NCBI GenBank assembly: GCA_024803745.1
Contig: JANJXV010000267.1
Span: 56,001-120,000 of the forward strand
Direction: 5' to 3'
Source: Megascapheus bottae
Lineage: Eukaryota > Chordata > Mammalia > Rodentia > Geomyidae
Length of the DNA: 64,000 bases
Position numbers and translations under genes: made by a program. The notes below the pieces were generated by a model. That model was given only the letters and a program-made list of their open reading frames with translations. It did no database searches and was not told the origin of the DNA. Shown one piece after another: positions 26,184 to 40,155 of the stretch (positions are counted from its first letter, which is position 1; the number at the start of each line of letters is the position of its first letter).

Positions 26184-26743
26184 CCATCCCATGGTCCACT
26201 GTGAGGCCACTGGTTGGGCTAAGAGCTAGTCGTGCAGCAACACATAAGTTTTATTCTAATACTTTCCAAACTTTGTACTCAAATATGCTACCTACTTACC
26301 AACTTAGGTCAGTTATCCTTATGCTATAACTTTTCTTCATTACTACAATATTCTTACACTCCTACGTTAATCCTCTTTCACCTCCCCTGACCTCTCTCAT
26401 TCTTTTTTTCTATCTCTGGACCTCTGCTCGTCTTTCAACCCTTATACTGCACGGATCTACACTTGAGGGCTGTTGAGCAATATTGTATATGTAGGTGGTT
26501 AATTATTCTCTAGGCTCAGAGGGACTTAAAGACAATAGAGATTGGATTGAGAGGCTTATTGTTTTGGGTATAAATCGCTTATCAGTGGTTGTATTAGGCT
26601 GGTCTGTAAGTGCACAAAAAGAAAGAGTGATAATACCAATCAAAACTTGTGAACATCTAGTGTCTGCCAGCTACAGAGGTCTAGGTTGGTTATATCTGAA
26701 AAACTATAATCGTGTTTAGTAGTAATCTTGCTCCCATTTTCAA

Positions 26744-27927
26744 ATGGGCAGAACAAGAAACTCAAGAAAAATGTCAAATCAAGAAACAACATCCCCCACC
26801 CAATGTAAACAGACAATGGAACAGTCACTGGCAAACCTAGAGGAGAGTCTTCCAATTGCTACACAAATGCAATTGATAAACATCATTAATGAAAAATGTG
26901 AAAATATAAAGAAAGAGATAATGGAGGAAGCCATACCTGAACAAGAGGAAAGCAAAAACAAGGTGATAAGTGAAAAAGAAGAAGCCATAAAGGAGGCCAT
27001 AATAAAGGTTTTTCAAAGAAAGATGGATGAATTCAAAGAATCCACAAATAAAAACGTGACCAAACTCCAGCAAATGTCCAAAGAAAATAAAGCTACTGAG
27101 CTAACCACTCAAAAGGAAATCAAGGAGATAAAGAAATCCATACATGATCTAAAACAAGGGATGCAAGGCATCAAAAGTGAGCAATTAGAAGCAAGGGAGA
27201 TGAAAAATAAAGTAGATAGCTTTGATAGCAGGTTAGACATTGCAGAGGAGAGAATTTCCGTGGCTGAAGATAATTTAGGTATTATAAAGAACAGAAAATG
27301 AGTCAATCCAAATCTAGGAAATATGAGAGAGCACTTCAGGAGGTCCAAGATACAATTAGGAAGCCTAATTTAAGGCTAGTTGGTACTGAGGAGGGCGTGG
27401 AGAAAGAGGTCAATGGTATTGGAAATATACTTCAGGGAATCATCTCAGAGAATTTCCCAAATATCCAGAAGGGCAGGCCAATCCAGATACGAGAAGCTTT
27501 TAGAACCCCAAACAGACCTGACCAGAAAAGAACATCCCACCGCCACATTGTGATCCGAACTGGATCAATAGAAACGAAAGGAAAGATCCTAAAGGCAGCC
27601 AGGGAAAAGGGCTCAGTAACCTACAAAGGCAAACCAATCAGAATAACCCCAGATTTCTCAGCAGAGACCATGCAAGCACGAAGTGACTGGAAGCATATAT
27701 GTCATGCCCTTAAATCAAATAACTACCAACCACGAATACTGTAGCCAGCTAAGCTCTCATTCATAACTGAGGGAACAATAAAAACATTCCATTCCAGGGA
27801 AAAGCTGCAACAATATGTCGAAACAAAACCAACACTACAGAGAATTCTCAAAGATGCTCTATACATAGAAAACCAAAATAAATGCAATATAGGGAAAGAA
27901 ATGGCACCTAAACAGCATACCATCTAA
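26744..27927 (+). pseudogene. L1 ORF1, unit E, inactivated by the shared lesions
   Basis: Coiled-coil frame 26744-27301, frame change at the ATGA (27298), RRM-like frame to the TAG at 27742-27744, remaining C-terminal domain to TAA 27925-27927. One private replacement (Gln to Arg) lies just before the TAG. No new break beyond the shared ones. Confidence 0.9.
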
Positions 27928-27975
27928 GGACCACAAGAACTGTCAAGACACAGGCCCTACTAAAAGCTTTTAAAA

Positions 27976-30900
27976 ATGGTAGGAACTAATAAATATCTCT
28001 CAATCCTAACTCTCAATCAATGGACTTAACTCTCCAATTAAACGGCATAGGTTGTCTAGTTGGATCAAAAAGCAAGAGCCATCGTTCTGATGACTTCGAG
28101 AGACACATCTTACCCAAAAACAATCATCTTTTGAAAGTGAGAGGTTGGAATAAACTCTATCAAGCTAACTGCCCCCATAAACAGGCTAGAGTTGCCATCC
28201 TCATATCAGATACAATAGACTTCAAACTAAAATTAGTAAGAAAAGACAAAGAAGGTTACTACATACTACTAAAGGGATCTTTCCTCCCGGAAGACATAAC
28301 AATCCTAAATATTTACACACCCAATCCCGGAGCTCCAAACTTCATCAAGCAAACTTTACTTACACTGAAACCATACATAGATCGAAATACAGTGATTGTT
28401 GGTGAGTTTAACACACCACTCTCACCTATAGACAGATCAACAAGGCAAAAACTCAACAGAGAAACCTTAGAACTGAACAACTATATAGACCAACTAGATC
28501 TAACAGACATCTGCAGAATATTCCACCCAGTAACACAACAATATACGTTTTTCTCAGCAGCACATGGAACATTTTCCAAAATAGACCACATCTTAGGCCA
28601 TAAAGCAAACCTGGACAGATTCAGAAACACTGAAATTATTCCATGCACACTCTCAGACCATAAAGGCATCAAATTGGAGCTGAACACACATCTCCACCAA
28701 AGAAAACCCTGTAACTCATGGAGACTGAACCACACATTGTTGAATCAAAAACAATGGGTAATCGAGAGATCAGAACAGATATCCAACTGTTTATGAAATT
28801 TAACAATAAGGAGCACACAAATATCAACTCCTTAGGGACACAACAAAGGCAGTACTCAGAGGAAAGTTTATAGCGCGGAGTGCCTACAACAGCAAGTTGG
28901 AAAAAATGGCAAACCAACTAGTTAATGTCTGACCTTAACCTCCTGGAAAAAGAGCAACAAACCAACCCTAAACCCATTAGGAGAAAGCAAATTATTAAAA
29001 TCAAAGCAGAATTAAATGATTTGGAATAAAAAAAACTATAGAAAGAATCAACAAAACAAGGAGTTGGTTCTTGAAAGAATTAACAAAATTGACAAGCCCT
29101 TAGCAAATCTTACCAAAAAAAGAAGAGAGCATATCGAAATAAACAAAATCGCAGATGAAAATGGTAATATCACGACAGAAATTACCAAGATCCAGAATAT
29201 CATGAGGGAATACTTCTCAAACCTTTACGCCAACAAATTTGAGAATCTAGAAGAAATGGATGAATTCCTAGACAATATTAACAGACACACACTGAACCAA
29301 GAAGAGCTATCCCAACTCAACAGGCCTATTTCAAGCTCTGAAATAGAAATGGAAATTAGACAACTTCCACTTAAAAAGAGCCCAGGGACAGATGGATTCA
29401 CAGCTGAATTCTATAAGGTCTTCAAAGCAGAGCTCACACCAATACTCCTCAAGCTCTTCAACGAAATTGAAAATGAAGGTTCTTTACTAAACTGATTCTG
29501 TGAAGCCAGCATATCTCTCATCCCCAAACCAGACAGAGATTCATCAAAGAAAGAGATCTATAGACCCATTTCTTTGATGAACCTCGATGCAAAACTTCTC
29601 AACAAAATACTGGCCAACCGTCTACAACAACTCATCAAAAAAATGTACACTATGATCAAACTGGATTCATCACAGGGAGGCAAAGCTGGTTCAACATACA
29701 CAAATCAATTAATATAATTCAACACATCAACAGGAGCAGGGATAAAATCACATGATTGTCTCAATAGATGCGGAAAAGGCATTTGACAAGATCCAAAACC
29801 CCTTTATGTTAAAAGATGTGGAGAAACTAGGAATCCATTGAACATTTCTCAATGTAAGGCTGTGTATGAGAAACCCACTGCTAGTATTATACTTAATGGT
29901 GAAAATCTAAAGACATTCCCTCTAAAATCAGGAACGAGACAAGGATGCCCACTCTCTCCACTCCTTTTTAACATAGTACTAGAATTCCTAGGCAGTGCAA
30001 TATGGCAAGAAGCAAGCATAAAGGGGATCCAAGTAGGGAAAGAGGAAATAAAACTATCCCTCTTTGCAGATGACATGATTCTGTATTTAAAGAATCCTAT
30101 AGACTCTACTCCCAAGCTCCTTGAGCTGATTCAAAGCTTTGGAAGGGTAGCAGACCATAAAATCAACCCTCACAAATCAACTGCCTTACTTTACGCCAAC
30201 ACTGAGAGGAACGAGGCAATAATCAGGAAAGAAAATCCTTTCACAATAGCCTCAAAGAAAATAAAGTACCTAGCAATTAGCTTAACTAAGAATGTAAAGG
30301 ACCGTTTAGATGAAAACATTAAAACCCTAAAAAAGGAAATTAAAGCAGAACTAAGGAAATGGAAAAACCTCCCATGCTCCTGGATTGGAAGAATCAACAT
30401 TGTGAAAATGACAATCTTGCCAAGGGCTATCTACAAATTCAATGTAATACCCATCAACATCCCAATGTCATTCTTTAAAGACATAGAAGAGGCAATTCAA
30501 AATTTCATATGGAATAATAAAAGACCCCGTATAGCAAAAACACTTCTTAGCAGAAAGAACAGCGCTGGAGGAATTTCAATTCCAAACTTAAGGCTCTATT
30601 ACAGAGCTATAATTCTCAAAACAGCTTGGTACTGGCACAAGAACAGGCCTGAAGTCCAATGGAGTAGAACTGCGGACCCAGATATTAAACCACAGACCTA
30701 TGGCCACCTAATCTTTGACCAGGGAGCCAAAAAAATAGAATGGAAGAAAGATAGCCTCTTCAACAAGTTGTGCTGGCAGAACTGGTTAAACACCTGCAGA
30801 AAACTAAAGTTGGATCCTTCTTTGTCCCCTTGCACTAGAACTAACTCCAAATGGATCAAAGACGTGGAGGTAAAAGCTGACACAGTGAAAAATTTACAGG

Positions 30901-31445
30901 AAGGAATAGGAGATACACTAGGCCTCCTTGGTACAGGTCGAAACTTTCTTAATAAGGACCAAGAATCACAACAAATCAGAGAAAGGCTGGATAAGTGGGA
31001 CTGCATTAAACTGCAGAGCTTTTGTATGGCAACGGATATAGCTAGTAAACTAATCAGGAAGCCTACAGAGTGGGAGAAGATCTTCACCACCCAAACAACG
31101 GAACAAGGCCTCATATCTAAAATATATCAACAACTCAAAAAATTGAATCACTCCAAAACTAACCTCCAAAGTAACACCCATCCCATTACAAAATGGGCCA
31201 AAGACTTAAAGAGAGTCTTCTCTGAAGAAGAAAGAAAAATGGCCTATAGACACATGAAGAAATGCTCAACATCTCTGGTCATAAAAGAAATGCAAATCAA
31301 AACAAGTCTAAGATTCCACCTAACTCCAGTTAGAATGGCCAGGATCAGGAAAACGAATGACAACAGATGCTGGAGGGGATGTGGGGGGTGTGGGGTTGGA
31401 GGGAAATGGGTACCAAGACATGTGAAAGGGTATCAATGTATGTGA
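27976..31445 (+). pseudogene. L1 ORF2, unit E, inactivated, extra indels and 3' UTR fusion
   Basis: Besides the shared lesions it has a 1-bp deletion after the endonuclease (atcgaagagatc to atcgagagatc, about 28764), a 1-bp loss in the A-run at about 29644, a private TGA (GGA to TGA, about 29839) and a 4-bp loss (aatgtaataaagg to aatgtaagg, about 29856). The longest frame (29838-31445) therefore begins after motif A. It keeps [10 protein letters not shown] and FADD and ends in the 3' UTR-derived tail. Confidence 0.9.
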
Positions 31446-31520
31446 ATTAATGCACCTTCTATCTGGCAAATATCATCTAACCCTTTTACTAATTACAATA
31501 AAAAAATTAAAAAAAAGAAA

Positions 31521-32889
31521 GTTGTAGTGTGTGGGGAGGATGATGGGGTCAAATACATTTCTTCTTAGAAATTTACCTCATCTGGTTGCCCTGGATTTTC
31601 CTGGCCTTCTTCTTAGAGAAAGTTCTCTTATACTGGATTTGTGGCTTGGCAATGATCTAGCATGTACATCTTCGAGTAAGACATCCACAACTTCCATGCC
31701 TGAGACTCGAGTTTCCTGACCTTTGGCAACAGCACAGCAACATCTTTCTTACTCCTGAGCCACAAGCCAAGTGAGCTGGCTTGAGCTGGTTGTTAGTTAC
31801 AGTGGCTTGGTTACCAGGGTTCCATATTCTGTTCCATTGTGAGGGAGGCAGGGTCACCTTTCAGGGCCCAATGACCAAAGATCCTTGCTCACAAAAGACC
31901 TCACCAAAGACATACTGGAGGCTGAATCTCTCCTCCAGTCTCACAATATACATGTGGATGTAGTATACAGCACACCTTATTTGTCCAATCCCAATGTCTT
32001 CCACTAGGCCCAACTACCAGTCTGGTCTCAGGCTCAAGGAGCCTTTCTTAGGTAAGATCCAAACTTAAGGGTCAATATTGCCCTCATCCTTTACAAAACA
32101 TTTGCTTCACAGTGCCTTCTCTGCCTGCATTTTGCCCCTTGTCGAATTTTTTTTTGTTTTTGCTAGTCTTGGGACTTGACCTCAGAGTGTGAACATTGTT
32201 CTTGGGCTTTCTTTAGGCTTTAGCTGTCCCACCGAGCCACAGCACCACTTGCAGCGTTTTCTATGTATGTGGTAATGAGGAATCAAACCTGAGGCTTACT
32301 GCTTGGTAGCCAAGGACTCTCCCACTAGGTCAAACACACAGGGCATCTTGCACATATTTTTGACGTCAATCTACTAGGATATTATTAGGTTTCTGTATCC
32401 TAATCAATTTTTTCCTGATGATTAGCTTTGCTGTCATGTGTAAAAAATGCAAGAGGGAAAAACACAGAAGAATTAGTGAAATAAAAAAAAGCATTAGACA
32501 CAGTTAAGTGTTCATCCTTTGTAGGAGAAAGGATATTTGGATATGATGATGATGATGATGACTTTATAATTACTATGTCAGGGTTGAGAGTTTGGCATAG
32601 TGGTAGAGTGCTTGCCTAGCATCCATGAAGATCTGGGTTTGATTGCTCAGTACCACATAGATAGAAAATCTAGATGTGGCACTGTGGCTCAAGTGGCAGA
32701 GGGCTAGACTTGAGAAAACCCGAGGACAGTGCTCAGGCCCTGAATTCAAGCCCCAAGAGTGGCAGAAAGATAAAAGAAAATAAAAATGCTTTTTACGAGC
32801 TAATTCACTCACAGCATTTGCTTCTGAAATCTTCGCTTCTGCATCTTGTGAAATACCCCTTTCCCTCAACGTAGACAAGAAAAACAGAT
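31521..32889 (+). repeat. Segment S, copy E
   Basis: Minus SINE about 32147-32333, (ATG)6, plus SINE 32578-32769. It is nearly identical to copy D across its whole length (gttctcttatac, ttcatcctttg, attactatg, cactcacagc). That makes it the reference for judging the mosaic copy F. Confidence 0.9.
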
Positions 32890-33449
32890 CCATCCCATGG
32901 TCCACTGTGAGGCCACTGGTTGGGCTAAGAGCTAGTCGTGCAGCAACACATAAGTTTTATTCTAATACTTTCCAAACTTTGTACTCAAATATGCTACCTA
33001 CTTACCAACTTAGGTCAGTTATCCTTATGCTATAACTTTTCTTCATTACTACAATATTCTTACACTCCTACGTTAATCCTCTTTCACCTCCCCTGACCTC
33101 TCTCATTCTTTTTTTCTATCTCTGGACCTCTGCTCGTCTTTCAACCCTTATACTGCACGGATCTACACTTGAGGGCTGTTGAGCAATATTGTATATGTAG
33201 GTGGTTAATTATTCTCTAGGCTCAGAGGGACTTAAAGACAATAGAGATTGGATTGAGAGGCTTATTGTTTTGGGTATAAATCGCTTATCAGTGGTTGTAT
33301 TAGGCTGGTCTGTAAGTGCACAAAAAGAAAGAGTGATAATACCAATCAAAACTTGTGAACATCTAGTGTCTGCCAGCTACAGAGGTCTAGGTTGGTTATA
33401 TCTGAAAAACTATAATCGTGTTTAGTAGTAATCTTGCTCCCATTTTCAA

Positions 33450-34633
33450 ATGGGCAGAACAAGAAACTCAAGAAAAATGTCAAATCAAGAAACAACATCC
33501 CCCACCCAATGTAAACAGACAATGGAACAGTCACTGGCAAACCTAGAGGAGAGTCTTCCAATTGCTACACAAATGCAATTGATAAACATCATTAATGAAA
33601 AATGTGAAAATATAAAGAAAGAGATAATGGAGGAAGCCATACCTGAACAAGAGGAAAGCAAAAACAAGGTGATAAGTGAAAAAGAAGAAGCCATAAAGGA
33701 GGCCATAATAAAGGTTTTTCAAAGAAAGATGGATGAATTCAAAGAATCCACAAATAAAAACGTGACCAAACTCCAGCAAATGTCCAAAGAAAATAAAGCT
33801 ACTGAGCTAACCACTCAAAAGGAAATCAAGGAGATAAAGAAATCCATACATGATCTAAAACAAGGGATGCAAGGCATCAAAAGTGAGCAATTAGAAGCAA
33901 GGGAGATGAAAAATAAAGTAGATAGCTTTGATAGCAGGTTAGACATTGCAGAGGAGAGAATTTCCGTGGCTGAAGATAATTTAGGTATTATAAAGAACAG
34001 AAAATGAGTCAATCCAAATCTAGGAAATATGTGAGAGCACTTCAGGAGGTCCAAGATACAATTAGGAAGCCTAATTTAAGGCTAGTTGGTACTGAGGAGG
34101 GCGTGGAGAAAGAGGTCAATGGTATTGGAAATATACTTCAGGGAATCATCTCAGAGAATTTCCCAAATATCCAGAAGGGCAGGCCCATCCAGATACGAGA
34201 AGCTTTTAGAACCCCAAACAGACCTGACCAGAAAAGAACATCCCACCGCCACATTGTGATCCGAACTGGATCAATAGAAACGAAAGGAAAGATCCTAAAG
34301 GCAGCCAGGGAAAAGGGATCAGTAACCTACAAAGGCAAACCAATCAGAATAACCCCAGATTTCTCAGCAGAGACCATGCAAGCACGAAGTGACTGGAAGC
34401 ATATATGTCATGCCCTTAAATCAAATAACTACCAACCAAGAATACTGTAGCCAGCTAAGCTCTCATTCATAACTGAGGGAAAAATAAAAACATTCCATTC
34501 CAGGGAAAAGCTGCAACAATATGTCGAAACAAAACCAACACTACAGAGAATTCTCAAAGATGCTCTATACATAGAAAACCAAAATAAATGCAATATAGGG
34601 AAAGAAATGGCACCTAAACAGCATACCATCTAA
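33450..34633 (+). pseudogene. L1 ORF1, unit F, inactivated by the shared lesions
   Basis: Coiled-coil frame 33450-34007, RRM-like frame from 34004 with a private E to V replacement (SRKYVRAL), TAG at 34448-34450, C-terminal domain remnant to TAA 34631-34633. Confidence 0.9.
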
Positions 34634-34681
34634 GGACCACAAGAACTGTCAAGACACAGGCCCTACTAAAAGCTTTTAAAA

Positions 34682-37600
34682 ATGGTAGGAACTAATAAAT
34701 ATCTCTCAATCCTAACTCTCAATCAATGGACTTAACTCTCCAATTAAACGGCATAGGTTGTCTAGTTGGATCAAAAAGCAAGAGCCATCGTTCTGATGAT
34801 TTCGAGAGACACATCTTACCCAAAAACAATCATCTTTTGAAAGTGAGAGGTTGGAATAAACTCTATCAAGCTAACTGCCCCCATAAACAGGCTAGAGTTG
34901 CCATCCTCATATCAGATACAATAGACTTCAAACTAAAATTAGTAAGAAAAGACAAAGAAGGTTACTACATACTACTAAAGGGATCTTTCCTCCCGGAAGA
35001 CATAACAATCCTAAATATTTACACACCCAATCCCGGAGCTCCAAACTTCATCAAGCAAACTTTACTTACACTGAAACCATACATAGATCGAAATACAGTG
35101 ATTGTTGGTGAGTTTAACACACCACTCTCACCTATAGACAGATCAACAAGGCAAAAACTCAACAGAGAAACCTTAGAACTGAACAACTATATAGACCAAC
35201 TACATCTAACAGACATCTGCAGAATATTCCACCCAGTAACACAACAATATACGTTTTTCTCAGCAGCACATGGAACATTTTCCAAAATAGACCACATCTT
35301 AGGCCATAAAGCAAACCTGGACAGATTCAGAAACACTGAAATTATTCCATGCACACTCTCAGACCATAAAGGCATCAAATTGGAGCTGAACACACATCTC
35401 CACCAAAGAAAACCCTGTAACTCATGGAGACTGAACCACACATTGTTGAATCAAAAACAATGGGTAATCGAGAGATCAGAACAGATATCCAACTGTTTAT
35501 GAAATTTAACAATAAGGAGCACACAAATATCAACTCCTTAGGGACACAACAAAGGCAGTACTCAGAGGAAAGTTTATAGCGCGGAGTGCCTACAACAGCA
35601 AGTTGGAAAAAATGGCAAACCAACTAGTTAATGTCTGACCTTAACCTCCTGGAAAAAGAGCAACAAACCAACCCTAAACCCATTAGGAGAAAGCAAATTA
35701 TTAAAATCAAAGCAGAATTAAATGATTTGGAATAAAAAAAACTATAGAAAGAATCAACAAAACAAGGAGTTGGTTCTTGAAAGAATTAACAAAATTGACA
35801 AGCCCTTAGCAAATCTTACCAAAAAAAGAAGAGAGCATATCGAAATAAACAAAATCGCAGATGAAAATGGTAATATCACGACAGAAATTACCAAGATCCA
35901 GAATATCATGAGGGAATACTTCTCAAACCTTTACGCCAACAAATTTCAGAATCTAGAAGAAATGGATGAATTCCTAGACAATATTAACAGACACACACTG
36001 AACCAAGAAGAGCTATCCCAACTCAACAGGCCTATTTCAAGCTCTGAAATAGAAATGGAAATTAGACAACTTCCACTTAAAAAGAGCCCAGGGACAGATG
36101 GATTCACAGCTGAATTCTATAAGGTCTTCAAAGCAGAGCTCACACCAATACTCCTCAAGCTCTTCAACGAAATTGAAAATGAAGGTTCTTTACTAAACTG
36201 ATTCTGTGAAGCCAGCATATCTCTCATCCCCAAACCAGACAGAGATTCATCAAAGAAAGAGATCTATAGACCCATTTCTTTGATGAACCTCGATGCAAAA
36301 CTTCTCAACAAAATACTGGCCAACCGTCTACAACAACTCATCAAAAAAATGTACACTATGATCAAACTGGATTCATCACAGGGAGGCAAAGCTGGTTCAA
36401 CATACACAAATCAATTAATATAATTCAACACATCAACAGGAGCAGGGATAAAATCACATGATTGTCTCAATAGATGCGGAAAAGGCATTTGACAAGATCC
36501 AAAACCCCTTTATGTTAAAAGATGTGGAGAAACTAGGAATCCATGGAACATTTCTCAATGTAAGGCTGTGTATGAGAAACCCACTGCTAGTATTATACTT
36601 AATGGTGAAAATCTAAAGCCATTCCCTCTAAAATCAGGAACGAGACAAGGATGCCCACTCTCTCCACTCCTTTTTAACATAGTACTAGAATTCCTAGGCA
36701 GTGCAATATGGCAAGAAGCAAGCATAAAGGGGATCCAAGTAGGGAAAGAGGAAATAAAACTATCCCTCTTTGCAGATGACATGATTCTGTATTTAAAGAA
36801 TCCTATAGACTCTACTCCCAAGCTCCTTGAGCTGATTCAAAGCTTTAGAAGGGTAGCAGACCATAAAATCAACCCTCACAAATCAACTGCCTTACTTTAC
36901 GCCAACACTGAGAGGAACGAGGCAATAATCAGGAAAGAAAATCCTTTCACAATAGCCTCAAAGAAAATAAAGTACCTAGCAATTAGCTTAACTAAGAATG
37001 TAAAGGACCGTTTAGATGAAAACATTAAAACCCTAAAAAAGGAAATTAAAGCAGAACTAAGGAAATGGAAAAACCTCCCATGCTCCTGGATTGGAAGAAT
37101 CAACATTGTGAAAATGACAATCTTGCCAAGGGCTATCTACAAATTCAATGTAATACCCATCAACATCCCAATGTCATTCTTTAAAGACATAGAAGAGGCA
37201 ATTCAAAATTTCATATGGAATAATAAAAGACCCCGTATAGCAAAAACACTTCTTAGCAGAAAGAACAGCGCTGGAGGAATTTCAATTCCAAACTTAAGGC
37301 TCTATTACAGAGCTATAATTCTCAAAACAGCTTGGTACTGGCACAAGAACAGGCCTGAAGTCCAATGGAGTAGAACTGCGGACCCAGATATTAAACCACA
37401 GACCTATGGCCACCTAATCTTTGACCAGGGAGCCAAAAAAATAGAATGGAAGAAAGATAGCCTCTTCAACAAGTTGTGCTGGCAGAACTGGTTAAACACC
37501 TGCAGAAAACTAAAGTTGGATCCTTCTTTGTCCCCTTGCACTAGAACTAACTCCAAATGGATCAAAGACGTGGAGGTAAAAGCTGACACAGTGAAAAATT

Positions 37601-38151
37601 TACAGGAAGGAATAGGAGATACACTAGGCCTCCTTGGTACAGGTCGAAACTTTCTTAATAAGGACCAAGAATCACAACAAATCAGAGAAAGGCTGGATAA
37701 GTGGGACTGCATTAAACTGCAGAGCTTTTGTATGGCAACGGATATAGCTAGTAAACTAATCAGGAAGCCTACAGAGTGGGAGAAGATCTTCACCACCCAA
37801 ACAACGGAACAAGGCCTCATATCTAAAATATATCAACAACTCAAAAAATTGAATCACTCCAAAACTAACCTCCAAAGTAACACCCATCCCATTACAAAAT
37901 GGGCCAAAGACTTAAAGAGAGTCTTCTCTGAAGAAGAAAGAAAAATGGCCTATAGACACATGAAGAAATGCTCAACATCTCTGGTCATAAAAGAAATGCA
38001 AATCAAAACAAGTCTAAGATTCCACCTAACTCCAGTTAGAATGGCCAGGATCAGGAAAACGAATGACAACAGATGCTGGAGGGGATGTGGGGGGTGTGGG
38101 GTTGGAGGGAAATGGGTACCAAGACATGTGAAAGGGTATCAATGTATGTGA
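34682..38151 (+). pseudogene. L1 ORF2, unit F, inactivated, 3' UTR fusion
   Basis: It shares the 1-bp (about 35470), A-run and 4-bp (about 36560) deletions with unit E but lacks E's private TGA. The frame 36568-38151 keeps [10 protein letters not shown] and FADD (with SFRRVADH, a private G to R) and ends in the Gly-rich 3' UTR tail. Motif A lies upstream in another frame. Confidence 0.9.
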
Positions 38152-38226
38152 ATTAATGCACCTTCTATCTGGCAAATATCATCTAACCCTTTTACTAATT
38201 ACAATAAAAAAATTAAAAAAAAGAAA

Positions 38227-39595
38227 GTTGTAGTGTGTGGGGAGGATGATGGGGTCAAATACATTTCTTCTTAGAAATTTACCTCATCTGGTTGCCCTGG
38301 ATTTTCCTGGCCTTCTTCTTAGAGAAAGTTCTCTTATACTGGATTTGTGGCTTGGCAATGATCTAGCATGTACATCTTCGAGTAAGACATCCACAACTTC
38401 CATGCCTGAGACTCGAGTTTCCTGACCTTTGGCAACAGCACAGCAACATCTTTCTTCCTCCTGAGCCACAAGCCAAGTGAGCTGGCTTGAGCTGGTTGTT
38501 AGTTACAGTGGCTTGGTTACCAGGGTTCCATATTCTGTTCCATTGTGAGGGAGGCAGGGTCACCTTTCAGGGCCCAATGACCAAAGATCCTTGCTCACAA
38601 AAGACCTCACCAAAGACATACTGGAGGCTGAATCTCTTCTCCAGTCTCACAATATACATGTGGATGTAGTATACAGCACACCTTATTTGTCCAATCCCAA
38701 TGTCTTCCACTAGGCCCAACTACCAGTGTGGTCTCAGGCTCAAGGAGCCTTTCTTAGGTAAGATCCAAACTTAAGGGTCAATATTGCCCTCATCCTTTAC
38801 AAAACATTTGCTTCACAGTGCCTTCTCTGCCTGCATTTTGCCCCTTGTCGAATTTTTTTTGTTTTTGCTAGTCTTGGGACTTGACCTCAGAGTGTGAACA
38901 TTGTTCTTGGGCTTTCTTTAGGCTTTAGCTGTCCCACCGAGCCACAGCACCACTTGCAGCGTTTTCTATGTATGTGGTAATGAGGAATCAAACCTGAGGC
39001 TTACTGCTTCGTAGCCAAGGACTCTCCCACTAGGTCAAACACACAGGGCATCTTGCACATATTTTTGACGTCAATCTACTAGGATATTATTAGGTTTCTG
39101 TATCCTAATCAATTTTTTCCTGATGATTAGCTTTGCTGTCATGTGTAAAAAATGCAAGAGGGAAAAACACAGAAGAATTAGTGAAATTAAAAAAAAGTAT
39201 TAGACACAGTTAAGTGTTCATTCTTTGTAGGAGAAAGGATATTTGGATATGATGATGATGATGATGACTTTATAATTCCTATGTCAGGGTTGAGAGTTTG
39301 GCATAGTGGTAGAGTGCTTGCCTAGCATCCATGAAGATCTGGGTTTGATTGCTCAGTACCACATAGATAGAAAATCTAGATGTGGCACTGTGGCTCAAGT
39401 GGCAGAGGGCTAGACTTGAGAAAACCCGAGGACAGTGCTCAGGCCCTGAATTCAAGCCCCAAGACTGGCAGAAAGATAAAAGAAAATAAAAATGCTTTTT
39501 ACGAGCTAATTCACTCCCAGCATTTGCTTCTGAAATCTTCGCTTCTGCATCTTGTGAAATACCCCTTTCCCTCAACGTAGACAAGAAAAACAGAT
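38227..39595 (+). repeat. Segment S, copy F (mosaic of D/E type and C type)
   Basis: The left part is D/E-type (gttctcttatac at about 38329). The right part is C-type: gcttcgtagcc (about 39007), ataattcct (about 39273), cactcccag (about 39511). The C-type signature cacctgccctg continues into the next leader (about 39793). The change lies between about 38340 and 39007. Minus SINE about 38853-39039, (ATG)6, plus SINE 39284-39475. Confidence 0.85.
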
Positions 39596-40155
39596 CCATC
39601 CCATGGTCCACTGTGAGGCCACTGGTTGGGCTAAGAGCTAGTTGTGCAGCAACACATAAGTTTTATTCTAATACTTTCCAAACTTTGTACTCAAATATGC
39701 TACCTACTTACCAACTTATGTCAGTTATCCTTATGCTATAACTTTTCTTCATTACTACAATATTCTTACACTCCTACGTTAATCCTCTTGCACCTGCCCT
39801 GACCTCTCTCATTCTTTTTTTCTATCTCTGGACCTCTGCTCGTCTTTCAACCCTTATACTGCACGAATCTATACTTGATGGCTGTTGAGCAATATTGTAT
39901 ATGTAGGTGGTTAATTATTCTCTAGGCTCAGAGGGACTTAAAGACAATAGAGATTGGATTGAGAGGCTTATTGTTTTGGGTATAAATCGCTTATCAGTGG
40001 TTGAATTAGGCTGGTCTGTAAGTGCACAAAAAGAAAGAGTGATAATACCAATCAAAACTTGTGAACATCTAGTGTCTGCCAGCGATAGAGGTCTAGGTTG
40101 GTTATATCTGAAAAACTATAATCGTATTTAGTAGTAATCTTGCTCCCATTTTCAA

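Larger units (their letters stand above)
26184..31520 (+). mobile_element. L1 retrotransposon, unit E (710-bp internal deletion)
   Basis: Leader 26184-26743, ORF1 26744-27927, ORF2 from 27976, poly(A) ending at 31520. The deletion junction at 31384/31385 is identical to that of D and F. Private small indels shared with F (see ORF2) make E and F sister copies. Confidence 0.93.
32890..38226 (+). mobile_element. L1 retrotransposon, unit F (710-bp internal deletion)
   Basis: Leader 32890-33449, ORF1 33450-34633, ORF2 from 34682, poly(A) ending at 38226. The deletion junction lies at 38090/38091. It differs from unit E by very few bases over more than 5 kb, the closest pair in the array. Confidence 0.93.
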
